A stretch of 64,000 bases of DNA from Caballeronia insecticola (GTDB taxonomy: Bacteria; Pseudomonadota; Gammaproteobacteria; Burkholderiales; Burkholderiaceae), in NCBI RefSeq assembly GCF_000402035.1, contig NC_021287.1, positions 1,302,001 to 1,366,000 on the forward strand. The letters run 5' to 3'. The translations under genes were made by a program, and so were the position numbers. Within the stretch, counting starts at the first letter, position 1. Each line of letters opens with the position of its first letter. This document shows, in pieces, positions 54,865 to 63,412 of the stretch. The notes under the pieces were generated by a model, which did not search any database, was not told the origin of the DNA, and saw only the letters and a program-made list of their open reading frames with translations.

Positions 54865-56745
54865 TTACAGAATGTCGGACGCGTAATCGGCGAGACGCGA
54901 ACGTTCGCCGCGTGCGAGCGTTACGTGGCCGCTGTGCGTCCAACCCTTGAAGCGATCGACGACATACGTGAGGCCCGAGCTGCCTTCGGTCAGATAAGGC
55001 GTGTCGATCTGCGCGATATTGCCGAGACACACGATCTTCGTGCCCGGACCCGCGCGCGTAACGAGCGTTTTCATCTGCTTGGGCGTCAGGTTTTGCGCTT
55101 CGTCGATGATCACGTACTTGTCCACGAACGTGCGTCCGCGCATGAAGTTCATGCTCTTCACTTTCAGGCGCGAGCGGATCAACTCCTGCGTCGCGGCGCG
55201 GCCCCATTCGCCAGCGGCGTCGTCGGTTTTCTGGAGAACTTCGAGGTTGTCGTCGAAAGCGCCCATCCACGGCTGCATCTTCTCTTCCTCGGTGCCCGGC
55301 AGAAAGCCGATATCTTCACCGACCGGAACCGTCGCGCGCGTCACGATGATCTCGTTGTAGCGCTTGTCGTCGAGCACTTGCGCGAGGCCGGCGGCGAGCG
55401 CCATCAAGGTCTTGCCGGTGCCGGCCTGACCGAGCAGCGTGACGAAATCGACTTCCGGGTTCATCAGCAGGTTGAGCGCGAAGTTCTGCTCGCGGTTGCG
55501 CGCCGTGATGCCCCACACGTTGTTCTTGTGGTGGCCGTAGTCGCGCAGCGTCTGCAAAAGCGCCGTCTTGCCGTTCAGTTCGCGCACCACCGCGTGGAAC
55601 GACGGCTCGCCGTTCTGCGGCTCCAGATAGACGAACTCGTTGACGAGCATCGACGGGCACAGCGGCCCGGTCACGCGGTAATACGTCGTGCCGGTCTTCG
55701 TGTCCTGCCAGCTTTCCATGCCCTTCGCATGCCGCGTCCAGAAGTCTTGCGGCAGCGCGCGCACGCCGGAGTAGAGCAGGTCCTTGTCTTCGAGAACCTG
55801 ATCGTTGAAGTAGTCTTCGGCGGGCAGACCGAGCGCGTGCGCCTTGATGCGCATGTTGATGTCTTTCGACACCAGCACGACCTGACGATCCGGACGCTCT
55901 TTTTGCAGCGCCCGCACGACGCCGAGAATCTGGTTGTCCGCCTTGCCGACGGGCAATCCCTCGACCGGCTCGATGTCCGTGAGCGTGGTCTGGAAGTAGA
56001 GGCGGCCGAGGGCGTCGCGATTGCCTTGCGCGGCGAGCGGAATGCCTTCCGTCATCTTGGCGGCGTTGCCCGCGTGCGCGACGAGCGCATCCAGCGTGCG
56101 GCTCACCTGACGCGCATTGCGCGCCACTTCCGACATGCCCTTCTTGTGATTGTCGAGTTCTTCGAGCGTCATCATGGGGAGATAGACGTCGTGCTCCTCG
56201 AAGCGGAACAGCGAACTCGGATCGTGCATCAGCACGTTGGTGTCGAGCACGAAGAGCTTGCGCAGTTCGGCTTCGGCAGTTGTGCGCTGGCGGCGCTTGT
56301 TCTGGGTGCGCGTCTCGCGCGCGGGGGCCGGGGCGGGCGTCGTGGGTACGTCGGCGCGCTCCGTGCGCTCGCCACGAACGTCGACCTTTTTCGCTTCGAC
56401 CTCGTCCGGCTTGGCGCGCGCGCCCGGCACCGGTTGCAAGAGCGCTGCGGTCTGTTTCGATTTTCGGCCGCGCGTGGGCACCGTGCCGGGCGCGGGCGGC
56501 GGGACGGCCGCGTCGGCGTGCGCTTCGGCGGGAATCTGGGTCAGCACGTCGCTCGCGATCGAGCGCAACGTGTGCGCGGCGTTCGCCGCAGGACGCCCGG
56601 CGGCCACGGTTTCGACCGCGCCATAGGCGTCGTCGTCACTGGCCGCGGCGGACTTTTTCGACTGTTTCGAAGGCCGGGCTTTGGCCTTGTACTCGTCGGA
56701 CGGCAGGAGGTGGCCGAGTTTGGCCGGGGCGGTAGGCAAAGGCAT
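54865..56745 (-). CDS. PIN-PhoH fusion ATPase (PhoH2 type) with long N-terminal extension
   Basis: 626 residues. Residues 1-160 are low-complexity (Ala/Pro/Lys/Thr-rich) and unlike the catalytic part. A PIN domain follows (about 164-310; metal-binding Asp in FVLDTNVLMHDP), then a PhoH/RecD-like ATPase with GQAGTGKTLMALAAG (Walker A) and YVIIDEAQNLTPKQMK (Walker B). PhoH2 proteins couple helicase-type ATPase to RNase activity. ATG 56745 gives an N-terminus MPLPTAPAKLGHLLPSDEYK shared with the family. Leftward, with the candidate sRNA upstream. Confidence 0.93.
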   Translation of the reverse strand: MPLPTAPAKLGHLLPSDEYKAKARPSKQSKKSAAASDDDAYGAVETVAAGRPAANAAHTLRSIASDVLTQIPAEAHADAAVPPPAPGTVPTRGRKSKQTAALLQPVPGARAKPDEVEAKKVDVRGERTERADVPTTPAPAPARETRTQNKRRQRTTAEAELRKLFVLDTNVLMHDPSSLFRFEEHDVYLPMMTLEELDNHKKGMSEVARNARQVSRTLDALVAHAGNAAKMTEGIPLAAQGNRDALGRLYFQTTLTDIEPVEGLPVGKADNQILGVVRALQKERPDRQVVLVSKDINMRIKAHALGLPAEDYFNDQVLEDKDLLYSGVRALPQDFWTRHAKGMESWQDTKTGTTYYRVTGPLCPSMLVNEFVYLEPQNGEPSFHAVVRELNGKTALLQTLRDYGHHKNNVWGITARNREQNFALNLLMNPEVDFVTLLGQAGTGKTLMALAAGLAQVLDDKRYNEIIVTRATVPVGEDIGFLPGTEEEKMQPWMGAFDDNLEVLQKTDDAAGEWGRAATQELIRSRLKVKSMNFMRGRTFVDKYVIIDEAQNLTPKQMKTLVTRAGPGTKIVCLGNIAQIDTPYLTEGSSGLTYVVDRFKGWTHSGHVTLARGERSRLADYASDIL

Positions 56746-57145
56746 GGTGTTCCCTCGAAAGGAATCGGGTCGTGTATCGTGCGCCGCCTGTCGCATCCTG
56801 CTCGTACGCCCTCGAAGCGATACGGATCCCGCAGTTTGCGCCCGGTGGCGCGCTTCATTGTCGAAAACGCCGGTTCGCCTAAGTTTCGATCTGCTCCTTG
56901 GGGGTTGCGTCTACGGGTCGTCCCGCGCGAGCCGGTCGAACGTGGCTTTTGCACGACGCCAAATAAAAAAGCCGCCGTTCCGACTACCGGAACCAGCGGC
57001 TGACTTCTGTCTCGGAGCACCTGCGCCGTACCGTCTCCGCGTAGCCCGGATCCATGCCGACCGCGCCGACAGGCGCCCGGCGGCTCGCGCTAAGAGAAAA
57101 GGGTTGAAGTAGACAGGCGCTCATTGCGAACCAATATAGCGTGCC
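56746..57145. other. 400-base region between phoH and bcp
   Basis: Left part (56746-56960) is the leader and promoter region of phoH with no clear motif. Right part holds the candidate small RNA transcribed leftward (56961-57126) with its promoter at 57133-57161. No protein-like frame. Confidence 0.5.
56961..57126 (-). ncRNA. Candidate small RNA with own promoter and intrinsic terminator
   Basis: About 165 bases. Promoter on the minus strand: TGTACA (57161-57156), 17-base spacer, TATATT (57138-57133). The body is rich in self-complementary segments (GCGCC-TGTC-GGCGC; CGGAG...CTCCG). It ends in GTTCCG-loop-CGGAAC inside AGCCGC...GCGGCT followed by TTTTTTATTT, a strong intrinsic terminator at 56961-57001. 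It could instead be the bcp 3' end, but it lies 145 bases beyond the bcp stop with an intervening promoter. I do not recognise the family. Confidence 0.45.
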
Positions 57146-57161
57146 TCAAATTGCTTGTACA
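57133..57161 (-). promoter_or_regulatory. Promoter of the candidate small RNA
   Basis: TGTACA / 17 / TATATT on the minus strand, matching sigma-70 consensus at 4 and 5 of 6 positions. The -35 lies inside the bcp 3' coding end. Confidence 0.45.
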
Positions 57162-57607
57162 GCCTCGACGATGGCCTCTACGTGGCCTGGCACCTTGACG
57201 CCGCGGAACTCGCGTTTGAGCACGCCTTTTGCGTCGATGAGAAAGGTCGAACGCTCGATGCCGCGCACTTCCTTGCCATACATTTTCTTCATTTTGATGA
57301 CATCGAACGCCGCGCAGATGGCTTCGTCGGTGTCTGAAACCAGCGTGTAAGGCAACTCCAGCTTGGCCTTGAAGTTGTCGTGCGATTTCACGCTGTCGCG
57401 AGAGATGCCGATCACTTCCGCGCCGGCCGCCTTGAACTGGTCGTAGTGGTCGCGGAATTGCAGGCTTTCGGTGGTGCAGCCCGGCGTGTTGTCCTTCGGG
57501 TAGAAGAAAAGCACGACCTTTTTGCCGCGCAGGCTCGAAAGCGTGAACTCGCCACCCGTCGCGGGTGCGGTGAAGTCGGGAACGGGCTGGTCGACAGCGA
57601 CTGACAC
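57146..57607 (-). CDS. bcp: Bcp-type peroxiredoxin
   Basis: 153 residues, GTG start at 57607 with GGAGA upstream. Thioredoxin-fold thiol peroxidase; peroxidatic C44 in FYPKDNTPGCTTE. The C-x4-C resolving cysteine of E. coli Bcp is absent (SLQFRD follows); the only other Cys is C98 (DEAICAAF), which could resolve. Reduces H2O2 and lipid peroxides using thioredoxin or glutaredoxin. It lies downstream of the arn operon terminator, so probably independent. Confidence 0.94.
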   Translation of the reverse strand: MSVAVDQPVPDFTAPATGGEFTLSSLRGKKVVLFFYPKDNTPGCTTESLQFRDHYDQFKAAGAEVIGISRDSVKSHDNFKAKLELPYTLVSDTDEAICAAFDVIKMKKMYGKEVRGIERSTFLIDAKGVLKREFRGVKVPGHVEAIVEAVQAI

Positions 57608-57667
57608 GAAGTTTTCTCCGGTTGTTGTGGTGTGTCGGTGAGAAAGACGGTGTGACGGCGAGGCGGA

Positions 57668-57699
57668 GAAAACGCGCGCCTGCGCGGCGCGCGCGTTTC
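57668..57699 (-). terminator. Terminator of the arn operon
   Basis: On the minus strand AAACGCGCGC...GCGCGCGTTTT then TCTCC; the stem begins at the arnD stop codon. Confidence 0.75.
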
Positions 57700-58594
57700 A
57701 GCCCGGCTGGACGATCAATTCGCCCGCGCGGCCGGGAATCTCGCCCCACGTGACAGGGTACGTGGGCAGCGTCGCCCGGTCCAGCGCGGCATGGTAGTCG
57801 CCCATCGTGGCGAAGCTGTGTCCCTGAGCGCGCCAGCCGGCGAGCAGTTGCTCGAATATCGGAGCGAGCTTCTGGCCCTCGAGCTCGGCGTGCAGCGTGA
57901 ACACCTGATCGTGCGGATTGTCCGCCGTGCGACGCAGCAGATGCGCCGCCACGTTACTTTCGTCGACGCCGTCCACGCCCAGCACTTCGTCGAGCGTCGG
58001 CAGCGTGGTGGGCATCTGCACGTGGTTCAGCGTGCGGCCGTCGAGCACGGGGATGTACGGCGTGTGGCCGCGTCCATCCGAGGCGTAGCGCATGCCCCAG
58101 GCGTCGATCTGCTCGAACGCGTAGCCGTTCATCTGCCAGCCCGCGGCGCCGTGCGTGACGGGCGGCGCCCCGAAAATCTCGATGAAGCGCGCGTGACTCT
58201 GCTGCATCTGCGCGACGGTCCAGTCGCGATCGCGGGCGCGCACGTTGTCCTGCCAGTAGACGTGGTCCCACGTGTGGATGCCGCATTCGAAGCCGGCTTC
58301 GTGGATCGCGCGCATTTCGGACACGGCTTCGCGGCCGATGTCCGGTCCCGGCAAAAGCACCCCGTACATAAGCGTCTTCACGCCGTAATGCTCGACCACA
58401 GACGTGCGCGACACCTTCTTGAGAAAGCCCGGCCGGAAGACGCGCCGCAGCGCCCAGCCGGTGTGGTCCGGGCCCAAGCTGAAGAGGAACGTCGCGCGGG
58501 CGCCGTACTTGTCGAGCAGACGCCCGAGATTGGGGACGCCTTCGCGCGTGCCGCGCAGCGTATCGACGTCGATCTTGAGGACGATGCGGGCCAC
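57698..58594 (-). CDS. arnD: 4-deoxy-4-formamido-L-arabinose-phosphoundecaprenol deformylase ArnD
   Basis: 298 residues, GTG start at 58594 with GAGG upstream. NodB-type polysaccharide deacetylase: IVLKIDVDTLRGTREGVP (metal Asp), THG/HTWDHVYW histidines (GIHTWDHVYWQDN) and the ArnD-specific FLFSLGPDHTGWALRR. Removes the formyl group from undecaprenyl-P-Ara4FN. Last gene of the arn operon, 12 bases after the decarboxylase gene. Confidence 0.95.
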   Translation of the reverse strand: MARIVLKIDVDTLRGTREGVPNLGRLLDKYGARATFLFSLGPDHTGWALRRVFRPGFLKKVSRTSVVEHYGVKTLMYGVLLPGPDIGREAVSEMRAIHEAGFECGIHTWDHVYWQDNVRARDRDWTVAQMQQSHARFIEIFGAPPVTHGAAGWQMNGYAFEQIDAWGMRYASDGRGHTPYIPVLDGRTLNHVQMPTTLPTLDEVLGVDGVDESNVAAHLLRRTADNPHDQVFTLHAELEGQKLAPIFEQLLAGWRAQGHSFATMGDYHAALDRATLPTYPVTWGEIPGRAGELIVQPG

Positions 58595-58606
58595 GCGCGC
58601 GCCTCT

Positions 58607-59653
58607 TTACGACTGCTCGACGAGCTTGCGGGCCTCGCCCACATGCGCGCGATACGCTTCGAAAATCTTGCGCAGCGCGTCGTCCATCGTGGCTTGCGGG
58701 GCCCAGCCGAGTTCCTGCATGGTGTTGTCGATCTTCGGCACGCGGTTCTGCACGTCCTGATAGCCCGCGCCGTAGTACGCGCCCGACGAAGTCTCGACGA
58801 GTTGCACCTGCTTCGCGCTTTGCGCGTACTCGGGGATCTGGTTGGCGAGCGTGAGCATCTTGTTGGCGAGCTCGCGCACCGAGAAGTTGTTCTTCGGATT
58901 GCCGATGTTATAGATCTTGCCCGACGCCACGCCGCCCTTGTTTTCGATGATCTTCATCAGCGCGCCGATGCCGTCGTCGATATCGGTGAACGCGCGCTTC
59001 TGCGCACCGCCGTCGACGAGACTGATGTTCTCGCCGCGCACGATATGGCCGAGGAACTGCGTCACCACGCGCGACGAACCTTCCTTCGGCGTGTAGATGG
59101 AATCCAGGCCCGGCCCGATCCAGTTGAACGGACGGAACAGCGTGAAGTTGAGGCCCTCCATGCCGTAGCCCCAGATTACGCGGTCCATCAGCTGCTTCGA
59201 GCACGCGTAGATCCAGCGCGGCTTGTTGATGGGACCGTAGGACAGCACGGAGTTTTCCGGGTCGAACTGCTCGTCGGTGCACATGCCGTACACCTCGGAC
59301 GTCGACGGAAACACCAGATGCTTGCCGTACTTCACGGCCGAGCGCACGATCGGCAGGTTCGCTTCGAAGTCGAGTTCGAACACGCGCAGCGGCTGCTTCA
59401 CGTAGGTCGCGGGCGTGGCGATGGCGACGAGCGGCAGGATCACGTCGCACTTCTTCACGTGATACTCGACCCACTCCTTGTTGATGGTGATGTCGCCTTC
59501 GAAGAAGTGCATCCGCTCGTGATTCGCGAGCTCGCCCAGGCGATCGGTTTGCATGTCCATCCCGAAGACTTCCCAGTCGGTCGTTTCGAGGATGCGCTTG
59601 GACAGGTGGTGGCCAATGAAGCCATTGACACCCAGGATCAGAACTTTTTTCAT
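58607..59653 (-). CDS. UDP-glucuronate decarboxylase, separate ArnA C-terminal domain
   Basis: 348 residues, NAD-dependent SDR-extended: LILGVNGFIGHHL (NAD loop), PSTSEVYGM (S119, E120), and Y149/K153 in WIYACSKQLMD. Corresponds to the C-terminal half of E. coli ArnA, converting UDP-glucuronate to UDP-4-keto-arabinose with loss of CO2. Here it is a separate polypeptide whose start overlaps the stop of the formyltransferase gene by 4 bases. Confidence 0.95.
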   Translation of the reverse strand: MKKVLILGVNGFIGHHLSKRILETTDWEVFGMDMQTDRLGELANHERMHFFEGDITINKEWVEYHVKKCDVILPLVAIATPATYVKQPLRVFELDFEANLPIVRSAVKYGKHLVFPSTSEVYGMCTDEQFDPENSVLSYGPINKPRWIYACSKQLMDRVIWGYGMEGLNFTLFRPFNWIGPGLDSIYTPKEGSSRVVTQFLGHIVRGENISLVDGGAQKRAFTDIDDGIGALMKIIENKGGVASGKIYNIGNPKNNFSVRELANKMLTLANQIPEYAQSAKQVQLVETSSGAYYGAGYQDVQNRVPKIDNTMQELGWAPQATMDDALRKIFEAYRAHVGEARKLVEQS

Positions 59654-60636
59654 GAATGACGAGAGGATTGAATGATTCGGCCGAATTCGGCGGGATCGAC
59701 GGGGCGCTCGTCGCCCACGGGTTGCGCGTCGGCACCGAGCGGCCGATGACGCAATTCGTGGATGGCGATGACACGGCCATCGCCGCAGACGCCAAACAGC
59801 GCATTATCCGTCACCCTTAGGCCCGGCGGCAAACTCCGCAGTTCGCGCAGCTTGTCGGGCGAAACGCCGGGCGCGCCCGTTTCGGGCACGAGACGCGCTC
59901 GCGCAACAATGAAACGCTCCGCGCCGATATCCGAAAACGCGCCCGGATAAGGCGGCGCCACGGCGCGAATCAGGTTGTAGACGCGCGCGCCCGGCTGCGT
60001 CCAGTCGATGCGGCCGTCTTCCGGCTTGCGTCCGCCGTAGTAGCTGCCGGCGGCGAGATCGTTGGGCAGATGGGGCGCCTCACCCGCCAGCAGCGCGGGC
60101 AGCACCCGCCAGAGCGTCTGCTCGGCAGCGACCACCGTTTTGTCGAACACGAGCGCGGCGGTGTCGTCGGGGAGGATCGGCACCGGCGTCTGCGCGAGGA
60201 TCGCGCCCGCGTCGGGCTTGGCGGCCATCTCGTGCAAGGTCGCGCCGCTTTCGGTTTCGCCGTTGAGCACCGCCCAGTTGGTCGGCACGCGGCCGCGATA
60301 CTTCGGCAGCAGCGAGCCGTGCATGTTGTACGCGCCGCGTTTCGCGAGCGCGAGCAGCGACACCGGCAGCATGTGCCGGTAATAGAACGAGAAGATGAAA
60401 TCCGGCGCGATCTTCTCGACCGCGTCATACAGTTCGGGCGCTTTCGGATCAGCCGGCATGATCGTCTCGATGCCATGTTCCGCCGCGACCTGCGCGACGC
60501 TGCCGAACCAGATGTTCTCGCTCGCGCTGTCCTCGTGAGTGACGACGAGCGCGACATCGACGCCGCGCGCGAGCAGCACCTGCAGACAGCGCACCCCGAC
60601 GTTGTGATACGCGAATACGACTGCGCGCGGCTTCAT
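59650..60636 (-). CDS. UDP-Ara4N formyltransferase, separate ArnA N-terminal domain
   Basis: 328 residues. N10-formyl-THF-dependent transferase: NMHGSLLPKYRG (N104, H106) and KPDAGAI (D142), equivalent to the E. coli ArnA N102/H104/D140 triad; the C-terminal OB-like domain contains RAVAPPYPGAF. Start at 60636 overlaps the arnC stop by 4 bases. Formylates UDP-Ara4N to drive the pathway forward. Confidence 0.94.
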   Translation of the reverse strand: MKPRAVVFAYHNVGVRCLQVLLARGVDVALVVTHEDSASENIWFGSVAQVAAEHGIETIMPADPKAPELYDAVEKIAPDFIFSFYYRHMLPVSLLALAKRGAYNMHGSLLPKYRGRVPTNWAVLNGETESGATLHEMAAKPDAGAILAQTPVPILPDDTAALVFDKTVVAAEQTLWRVLPALLAGEAPHLPNDLAAGSYYGGRKPEDGRIDWTQPGARVYNLIRAVAPPYPGAFSDIGAERFIVARARLVPETGAPGVSPDKLRELRSLPPGLRVTDNALFGVCGDGRVIAIHELRHRPLGADAQPVGDERPVDPAEFGRIIQSSRHS

Positions 60637-61670
60637 CGGCCGTTTTCCTCGCGCGTGACGGCCGCCACCTGTTGCACGGCTTCCTGAAGCGGCTTGGTCG
60701 CGATCGGCAGGCCGTCGCGTTGTTCGAGGATCGTCTGCACGAGATAGCGCGGCCGGGCGCGCACTTGCTGATAGATGCGCCCGATGTATTCGCCGAGCAG
60801 CCCCAGCGCGAAGATGATCACGCCGAGCATGAAGAACGTGATGGCGAAGAGGGTGAAGACACCCTGAACTTCCGCGCCGAACATGAAGCGGCGAATCAGC
60901 AGCAGCACGAACAGGCCCGCCGAGCCGACCGACAGAATCACGCCGATGAACGACAGCCATTGCAGCGGCACGACCGAGAAGCCGGTGACGAGGTCGAAGT
61001 TCAGGCGGATGAGGCTGTAGAGCGAATACTTCGATTCGCCCGCGAAGCGCTCTTCATGCGCGACGTCGACTTCGATCGGATTCTGCGCGAACGTGTACGC
61101 GAGCGCCGGAATGAACGTGTTGATTTCGCCGCAACGGTTGATCGTATCGATGATATGGCGGCTGTACGCGCGCAGCATGCAGCCTTGATCCGTCATGCGA
61201 ATCTTGGTGATGCGCTCGCGCAGCCGGTTCATCGCGCGCGATGCTTTCTTGCGCCACAGACTGTCCTGGCGCTGCTGGCGAATCGTGCCGACGTAGTCGT
61301 AGCCTTCGCGCATCTTGGCGACGAGCTTGCCGATTTCCTCGGGCGGATTCTGCAGATCGGCATCGAGCGTGACGACGATATCGCCGCGCGATTGCTCGAA
61401 GCCCGCCAGGATCGCCATGTGCTGGCCGTAGTTACCGTTCAGCAGAATGACGCGCGTGGTGTCGGGCCGCACGTGGAATTGCTGCGCGAGGAGCGCGGCC
61501 GATTTGTCGCGGCTGCCGTCGTTGATGAAGATCACTTCATACGACGTGTCCAGCGCATCCAGCGCCGGATACAGGCGCTGGAAGAGGGCGGCGAGGCCGG
61601 CTTCCTCGTTGTAGACCGGGATGATCACCGAGAGCTCGGGCGACGTCGCCGGAAAATCCATATGACTCAT
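60633..61670 (-). CDS. arnC: Undecaprenyl-phosphate Ara4FN transferase ArnC
   Basis: 345 residues. GT2 domain with SVIIPVYNEE, VTLDADLQNPPEEI (DAD metal site) and RQDSLWRKKASRAMN, then two C-terminal transmembrane helices (about 238-262 and 272-296). Transfers Ara4FN to undecaprenyl phosphate at the inner membrane. AAGGA upstream; 24 bases after arnB. Confidence 0.95.
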   Translation of the reverse strand: MSHMDFPATSPELSVIIPVYNEEAGLAALFQRLYPALDALDTSYEVIFINDGSRDKSAALLAQQFHVRPDTTRVILLNGNYGQHMAILAGFEQSRGDIVVTLDADLQNPPEEIGKLVAKMREGYDYVGTIRQQRQDSLWRKKASRAMNRLRERITKIRMTDQGCMLRAYSRHIIDTINRCGEINTFIPALAYTFAQNPIEVDVAHEERFAGESKYSLYSLIRLNFDLVTGFSVVPLQWLSFIGVILSVGSAGLFVLLLIRRFMFGAEVQGVFTLFAITFFMLGVIIFALGLLGEYIGRIYQQVRARPRYLVQTILEQRDGLPIATKPLQEAVQQVAAVTREENGR

Positions 61671-61694
61671 GTTGCGCTGATCGTCCTTGCTGAT

Positions 61695-62864
61695 TTATCC
61701 GTTGAGATTTTCGTTGCTGCCGAATTGCGTGCAGATGTCGTCGATCGATTCGACGACGTGCGCGACATCTTCCGCGCTCATGCCCGGAAAGAGCGGCAGC
61801 GTGACGTTCGTCGCGCCGTAACGTTCGGCATGCGGGAACATCCCTTCCTTGAAGCCGCGCGCGCGATACAGCGTGAACAGATGCAGCGCCGGGTAGTGCA
61901 CGCCGCTGCCGACGCCGCGCGCCTTCAGTTGCTCCATGAATTCCGCGCGCGAGAGCGTGAGGCGTTCGAGCGGCAACGCGATCTGGAACATGTGCCAGTT
62001 GCTGTCCGTGAAATTGCGCGCCGGCAGACCCACGCCGAGCTTCACCGCGGCGCTGCCTTCGAACGCGTCGAAATACAGGCGCGCCAGCTCCCGGCGCTTT
62101 TCCGTGATGCTTTCCACGCGCCGCAGCGAACCGAGCCCGACGCGCGCCGCCACGTCGGTCAGGTTGTACTTGCCGCCGAGCACGTCGCAGTCCATGCCGT
62201 CGAAGCCCGTGCGCGTGATGCCTTGCAGACGATACTTGCGCGCGAGTTCGGCTTCGTCTTCGTTGTTCACGACGAGCGCACCGCCTTCGATCGACGTCAC
62301 GTTCTTGTTCGCATGGAAACTGAACGACACGATGTCGCCGATCGCGCCGATGCGCTGGCCGCGCCAGCTCGCACCGAACGCCTGCGCGGCGTCTTCGATC
62401 ACGCGCAGCTTGTGGGCGCGCGCGATCTCGTAGAGCCGGTCCATGTCGACGGGCAAGCCCGCGAGATACACCGGCATCAGCGCCTTCGTGCGCGGCGTGA
62501 TGGCGCGCTCGAGCAGGTTCAGGTCGATGTTGCGCGTGACCGGGTCGATGTCGACGAACACCGGCGTCGCGCCCACTTCGAGAATGACGTTGGCGGTGGA
62601 CACCCAGGTCATCGGCGTGGTGATGACTTCGTCGCCGGGGCCGACACCCGCGATCCGCAAGCCGATTTCCATCGTGCAGGTGCCGGAGTTGAACGCGCGC
62701 ACCGGCCGTCCGCCGACGAACGCCGAGAGCTCCGCCTCGAACTGCTGATTCTGCGGACCGGTGGTGATCCAGCCGGAACGCAGCACGTCGACCACGCCCT
62801 GAATGGTTTCCTCGTCGATTTCAGGCTTCACGAAAGGCAGAAACGGCCGCGATGTTTGAGTCAT
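61695..62864 (-). CDS. arnB: UDP-4-amino-4-deoxy-L-arabinose aminotransferase ArnB
   Basis: 389 residues, DegT/DnrJ/EryC1 aminotransferase: FLPFVKPEIDEETIQGVVDVL (in parts), EDAAQAFGA, and the PLP lysine K187 in FSFHANKNVTSIEGG. Transaminates UDP-4-keto-arabinose using glutamate. No convincing Shine-Dalgarno before ATG 62864; CATAGT just upstream might be a -10. Confidence 0.95.
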   Translation of the reverse strand: MTQTSRPFLPFVKPEIDEETIQGVVDVLRSGWITTGPQNQQFEAELSAFVGGRPVRAFNSGTCTMEIGLRIAGVGPGDEVITTPMTWVSTANVILEVGATPVFVDIDPVTRNIDLNLLERAITPRTKALMPVYLAGLPVDMDRLYEIARAHKLRVIEDAAQAFGASWRGQRIGAIGDIVSFSFHANKNVTSIEGGALVVNNEDEAELARKYRLQGITRTGFDGMDCDVLGGKYNLTDVAARVGLGSLRRVESITEKRRELARLYFDAFEGSAAVKLGVGLPARNFTDSNWHMFQIALPLERLTLSRAEFMEQLKARGVGSGVHYPALHLFTLYRARGFKEGMFPHAERYGATNVTLPLFPGMSAEDVAHVVESIDDICTQFGSNENLNG

Positions 62865-62943
62865 GGACTATGCGAAAAAATGAATTGATCCGGTCGAACG
62901 TTCAGTCGCGCGATGTCAAGATAACGCGCGCATTCTGCATGAA

Positions 62944-63315
62944 CTAGCCGCGCGCGAGTACCACGACGCCGACAAGGATGATGCCGATGCCCACGAGCCG
63001 CTGCATCGAAAGCACTTCGCCAAACAGATACCACGCCGCGAACGCGTTGACGACATAACCGAGCGAGAGCATCGGATAGGCGATCGACACTTCCACGCGC
63101 GAAAGCCCGACGATCCACACGACTACGCTCACCACATAACAGGCGAGCCCGCCGATGATCGGCCACTGCGTCGCGATCTTGATTCCGACCGGCAGAATGT
63201 TGGCGGGCGTCATGTCGAAATGGCCCACCGCATTCACGCCGGCTTTGAGCAGAAGCTGAGCGCACGCGTTCAACAATACGCCGATGACGATGCAAATGAA
63301 GGAAATCGGGTTCAT
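62944..63315 (-). CDS. SMR/EamA-type membrane protein of the arn operon (ArnE-like)
   Basis: 123 residues, four transmembrane helices: NPISFICIVIGVLLNACAQLLLK, WPIIGGLACYVVSVVVWIVGLS, VEVSIAYPMLSLGYVVNAFAAW, LVGIGIILVGVVVLA (each quoted in part). In E. coli ArnE and ArnF together flip undecaprenyl-P-Ara4N. Only one such gene is seen here, between arnT and arnB; it may act as a homodimer, or its partner may lie outside the window. Confidence 0.85.
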   Translation of the reverse strand: MNPISFICIVIGVLLNACAQLLLKAGVNAVGHFDMTPANILPVGIKIATQWPIIGGLACYVVSVVVWIVGLSRVEVSIAYPMLSLGYVVNAFAAWYLFGEVLSMQRLVGIGIILVGVVVLARG

Positions 63316-63412
63316 CGCGCGTTTTTCAAATGCGAAACAAGGATACTCGGTTCATCTCGAAATGCCGAACGATCGTACGTTGCGGCACCGGCGCCGTGTG
63401 CAGTGAAATGGC

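Noticed and set aside
54664..57003. 779-residue plus-strand frame opposite phoH
   Set aside because: Antisense shadow of the PIN-PhoH gene; no recognisable domain.
56961..57126. 6S RNA or SRP RNA
   Set aside because: The conserved central bubble of 6S RNA and the SRP GGAA tetraloop/asymmetric loop are not evident, and the location differs from the usual ssrS site next to zapA.
60672..62888. 738-residue plus-strand frame opposite arnC and arnB
   Set aside because: Antisense shadow; the arn genes on the other strand are unambiguous.
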